From: a bacterium
GTDB lineage: Bacteria; 4484-113; JAGGVC01
DNA length: 23,516 nt
Direction: 5' to 3'
Assembly (NCBI GenBank): GCA_039961635.1
Contig: JABRWB010000097.1
Coordinates: 1 to 23,516, forward strand
This document shows positions 21,323-23,516 of the stretch, piece after piece; positions within the stretch are counted from its first letter, which is position 1; each line of letters begins with the position of its first letter. The notes beneath the pieces are model-generated. The model was given only the letters and a program-made list of their open reading frames with translations. It ran no database searches and was not told the origin of the DNA. The position numbers and the translations under genes were made by a program.

Positions 21323-21585
21323 AACGCCTCGTCCACCGCGATCAGCTCTTCGAAATCCGCGATTTCGTCCTTCAGAGCCTGCTCCACACCCATTTTGAGC
21401 GTCAGCGTAGCTCCGGGGCAGCCATGGCAAGCGCCGTGAAGACGCACAAAGGCCTTGCGTCCGTCTATTTTCAAAAGCTCGATGTCGCCACCGTCCATGT
21501 TGAGGAACGGGCGCACTTTAGCGAGAACCTGCTTGACCTTTTCCTCGAAAACTTCGGGCGGGGTTGGGGTAATCGTTTGTTCCAT
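21319..21585 (-). CDS. NifU-like C-terminal-domain Fe-S scaffold (NFU)
   Basis: NFU domains hold a [4Fe-4S] cluster and pass it to apo-proteins. The 88-residue product is a single NFU domain: EEKVKQVLAKVRPFLNMDGGDIELL, then the cluster ligands Cys53 and Cys56 (GACHGCPGA) and MGVEQALKDEI. It matches the family in length. ATG 21585 has AAGGA about ten bases upstream. It starts 25 bases after the stop of the bifunctional-nuclease-family gene, so the two are probably one operon, and its stop overlaps the folC stop. Cluster use by a specific client is not indicated. Confidence 0.92.
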   Translation of the reverse strand: MEQTITPTPPEVFEEKVKQVLAKVRPFLNMDGGDIELLKIDGRKAFVRLHGACHGCPGATLTLKMGVEQALKDEIADFEELIAVDEAF

Positions 21586-21610
21586 TAGTAATAATCCTTG
21601 ATGTTTTTAA

Positions 21611-22156
21611 TCAGCCTTCCCTGTCGGCACCTTCGCCGGGGGTCGTACCCAAAAAATCCTTCGGCGTGATGGTGTGAAGGAACTGCTTGAACTGCTCCGG
21701 GTCAAACGCTTCTTGCGGCTCGTCAACGCCTTCTCCGACTTCCTCTTCACCTTCCGTGAACTTTATCTCGTACAGCAGCCTGTCGTCCACGTAAATTGGA
21801 ATGTTCTTGCGAAGGGCTAGAGCAATGCCGTCGGAGGGACGGCAGTCGACGTCCACGCGTTCTTCGTTGGCCTCCACGACAAACTCGGCGAAATAGGTTT
21901 GATCCACTATCCGGTCTATGCGGAGCATTATGGGAGTAATGCCGGCAAGGTCGAGTAGATGAACGATCAGGTCGTGGGTAAGCGGGCGGGCGTAGTTGCG
22001 CTTTTCGATGGCCATCTGGATGCTGGCGGCTTCCGGCTCGCCGACCCAAATGGGCAGGTACATATCGGACTTGGTTGCATCGCGCAGGATGACAACCGGA
22101 GCGTCGTTCCGGGTGTCTATCCGCACATCCATCACCGTAACTCTACAAAGCGCCAT
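21611..22156 (-). CDS. Bifunctional nuclease family (BFN, DUF151) protein
   Basis: The 181-residue product is a BFN-domain protein: MDVRIDTRNDAPVVILRD, LPIWVGEPEAASIQMAIEKR, LTHDLIVHLLDLAGITPIMLRID and VDVDCRPSDGIALALR are family patterns. BFN proteins are reported to have RNase and DNase activity in some organisms, but the activity here is unproven. The C-terminal tail (about residues 130-181) is acidic (EGEEEVGEGVDEPQEAFDPEQ) and not part of the domain. ATG 22156 is preferred over the GTG at 22195 because GGAG lies four bases before it and because the latter sits directly after a likely -10. A hairpin ACTTTC-GGCCA-GAAAGT lies in the leader. It is co-directional with the NFU gene. Confidence 0.85.
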   Translation of the reverse strand: MALCRVTVMDVRIDTRNDAPVVILRDATKSDMYLPIWVGEPEAASIQMAIEKRNYARPLTHDLIVHLLDLAGITPIMLRIDRIVDQTYFAEFVVEANEERVDVDCRPSDGIALALRKNIPIYVDDRLLYEIKFTEGEEEVGEGVDEPQEAFDPEQFKQFLHTITPKDFLGTTPGEGADREG

Positions 22157-22195
22157 CCGTCTCCAGCGGTTACTTTCTGGCCGAAAGTTCCGCAC

Positions 22196-22224
22196 CTTGT
22201 ATTACCCCATTTCCCGCCGGTCAA
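22196..22224 (-). promoter_or_regulatory. Putative promoter of the BFN-family gene
   Basis: On the minus strand TTGACC (22219-22224) and TACAAG (22196-22201) are 17 bases apart. This predicts a start near 22189 and a leader of about 33 nt ending at ATG 22156. Confidence 0.5.
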
Positions 22225-22300
22225 ATTTTATCCGGCTCGTACGCCATCGTCAAGTAAGCCGCGCAATTTCGAAACCATTTCGCGCGCCTTTGCGGTGTCG

Positions 22301-22306
22301 TACAAT
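22301..22306 (+). promoter_or_regulatory. -10 box of the COQ10/START-like gene
   Basis: TACAAT predicts a start near 22313 and a leader of about 24 nt with AAGGAG (22326-22331), five bases before ATG 22337. The -35 is weak. Confidence 0.45.
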
Positions 22307-22336
22307 TGGCGCGGCCATTGTGCCCAAGGAGATCAA

Positions 22337-22798
22337 ATGGGGCTGATTCAAGTTGAGCGTTTGATTGCCGCCGATCCGGCAAAGGTGTTCGCGCTTGCGA
22401 AAGAAGCGGAGCGTTTCCCCGATGTCGTGCCGGACCTTACCGAGGTGAAAGCCGTGGAAAAGGACGGGGCTCGCGTGGTCACGACCTGGCGCGGCACGCT
22501 GTCCATCGCCGGGATGATCAACCGCGGCATCTACTGGAAAGAAGAGGACATTTGGGACGATGCGGCAAGAAAATGCACGTTTTCCCTCATCGAAGGCGAC
22601 ATGAAAAAATACAGCGGCGATTGGACGTTTGAGGATGCGCCGGATGGAAGCGGCGGCACGCTTGTGAAGCTATCGGTGGATTTCGAGCTTGGGGTGCCGA
22701 TGATCGGCCCGCTGGTCGTGCGCTTGGTGGACAAGCTGGTTAAGGAAAACTGCGAAGCGCTGCTGGCGGGACTCGCAAAGCTGGCGGAAGGCGGGTAA
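22337..22798 (+). CDS. SRPBCC / COQ10-like (START superfamily) lipid-binding protein
   Basis: The 153-residue product has the SRPBCC (Bet v1-like) fold seen in COQ10 and polyketide-cyclase relatives: LIQVERLIAADPAKVFALAKEAERFPDVVPDLTEVKAVEKDG, then RGTLSIAGMINRG, KCTFSLIEGDMKKYSGDWTFED and VDFELGVPMIGPLVVRLVDKLVKENCEALLAGL. The family has a hydrophobic cavity that binds quinones or other lipids; which ligand is used here cannot be told. Start ATG 22337 is well supported by AAGGAG five bases before it. The gene is divergent from the BFN gene and is followed nine bases later by the fumarase/aspartase gene, suggesting a two-gene operon. Confidence 0.8.
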   Translation: MGLIQVERLIAADPAKVFALAKEAERFPDVVPDLTEVKAVEKDGARVVTTWRGTLSIAGMINRGIYWKEEDIWDDAARKCTFSLIEGDMKKYSGDWTFEDAPDGSGGTLVKLSVDFELGVPMIGPLVVRLVDKLVKENCEALLAGLAKLAEGG

Positions 22799-22806
22799 TC
22801 AGAAAC

Positions 22807-23516
22807 GTGGGCTATCGAACAGAACGAGACACGCTTGGCGAAGTGAACGTGCCCGAAGGCGCGTACTACGGCGCGCAGACCGCGCGCGCGGTCGCCAATT
22901 TCCCCGTGAGCGGATTCCGGCTGCAGCCGGCGTTCGTCCGGGCGCAGGCCGTTGTCAAGCTCGCCGCGGCGCTGGCCAACACCGAGCTCGGCGCGCTGCC
23001 GAAGGAAATCGGCGATGCGATAGCGCGGGCCGCGCGGGAGGTGCTCGACGGCAAGTTCGACGCGCACTTCGTCGTGGACGCGTTCCAGGCGGGCGCGGGC
23101 ACCTCGCAGAACATGAACGCGAACGAGGTCATCGCCAACAGGGCGAACGAGTTGCTCGGCGGCAAATTGGGAGAATACAAGCCGGTCAATCCGAACGATC
23201 ACGTCAATTACGGCCAGTCCACGAATGACACGATCCCGACGGCGATCCGCATCTCGGCGCTGATCGAAATCGAGGACAGGCTGCTGCCCGCTGTCGCGGC
23301 GCTCGAAAATGCGCTGCGGGCGAAGGCCGCGGAGTTCGACGGAATAATCAAAAGCGGGCGCACGCACCTTCAGGACGCGGTTCCGATAAGGCTCGGCCAG
23401 GAGTTCGGCGCGTACGCGACTATGATCGCGGGCGCGCATCGCCGCATCTCGCAGGCGAAGGAAGCTCTGCGGGAACTGCCTCTGGGCGGGAGCGCGGTCG
23501 GAACGGGCTTGAACAC
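22807..23516 (+). CDS. Class II fumarase / aspartate ammonia-lyase family enzyme (3' end outside window)
   Basis: The first 236 residues of a class II fumarase/aspartase superfamily protein run off the right edge. It begins GYRTERDTLGEVNVPEGAYYGAQTARAV and has FQAGAGTSQNMNANEVIANRANELLGG, GEYKPVNPNDHVNYGQSTNDTIPTA and SGRTHLQDAVPIRLGQEF. The stretch GGSAVGTGLNT is also present. The motifs NPNDHVN and GAGTS and the YYG opening are closer to aspartase (AspA), which makes fumarate and ammonia from L-aspartate, while GRTHLQDA is closer to fumarase (FumC). The substrate is therefore open, and the signature loop GSSxMPxKxN is beyond the edge. GTG 22807 is the only plausible start and has no Shine-Dalgarno; TAATCA lies five bases before it, so it may be leaderless as well. 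Confidence 0.88.
   Translation, partial: MGYRTERDTLGEVNVPEGAYYGAQTARAVANFPVSGFRLQPAFVRAQAVVKLAAALANTELGALPKEIGDAIARAAREVLDGKFDAHFVVDAFQAGAGTSQNMNANEVIANRANELLGGKLGEYKPVNPNDHVNYGQSTNDTIPTAIRISALIEIEDRLLPAVAALENALRAKAAEFDGIIKSGRTHLQDAVPIRLGQEFGAYATMIAGAHRRISQAKEALRELPLGGSAVGTGLN

Noticed and set aside
22142-22195. GTG 22195 as the start of the BFN-family protein
   Set aside because: The extra 13 residues (MRNFRPESNRWRR) do not resemble the family, the GTG touches the likely -10 box, and ATG 22156 has a good GGAG before it.
1-23516. CRISPR arrays, rRNA genes, prophage or integrase genes
   Set aside because: No regularly spaced repeats, rRNA sequence, integrase or phage structural genes were seen anywhere in the window.

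Overview
The window is a chromosomal stretch of a bacterium, G+C-rich, with mostly housekeeping genes plus envelope and secreted proteins. Supporting signs are two tRNA genes without encoded CCA, N-terminal lipoprotein and signal-peptide sequences, a type IV pilin with a PilC/GspF platform protein, and a secreted protein carrying cohesin- and dockerin-like modules. I cannot assign a phylum. A notable trait is that several genes appear to be transcribed from an (often extended) -10 box lying 5-6 bases before a GTG start, with no ribosome-binding site. This suggests routine use of leaderless mRNAs.

Layout. 1-825 (minus): the ribosomal silencing factor gene rsfS, tRNA-Ala(GGC), and the start of a secreted protein cut by the window edge. 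1150-1545: a small AhpD-like protein. 1552-2575: a 953-bp unit bounded by perfect 71-bp direct repeats that copy the promoter and first codons of mnmE. Inside it are a NYN-domain ribonuclease-like gene (minus) and, divergently, a very compact putative small RNA with a consensus promoter and a strong intrinsic terminator. 2522-4021: mnmE (tRNA U34 modification GTPase). 4094-4184 (minus): tRNA-Ser(GCT). About 4283-4795 (minus): a membrane protein. 4877-10574: a tightly packed operon with ispE, a PQQ-type beta-propeller protein, an ABC-2 permease without an ATPase, and a 797-residue membrane-anchored protein. 10555-11867 (minus): birA and yraN.

11992-13620: a lipoprotein with an Fn3-like domain apparently split by a dockerin-like EF-hand pair, followed by a cohesin-like domain. 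13884-15720: pilC/gspF and a type IV pilin gene with its own terminator. 15928-17848 (minus): a four-helix membrane protein and a secreted NHL-repeat protein. 17849-18378: a 530-bp non-coding region with several DnaA-box-like 9-mers, a consensus promoter and a perfect 11-bp dyad. 18379-21322: pdxT, a small exported protein and folC. 21319-22156 (minus): a bifunctional-nuclease-family protein and an NFU iron-sulfur scaffold. 22337-23516: a COQ10/START-like protein and a class II fumarase/aspartase cut by the right edge.

The most interesting local structure is the repeat-bounded NYN/small-RNA cassette inserted immediately upstream of mnmE. Also worth attention are the leaderless GTG promoter pattern, the nested dockerin in the lipoprotein, the possible origin or operator cluster upstream of pdxT, and the altered biotinyl-AMP loop of BirA.
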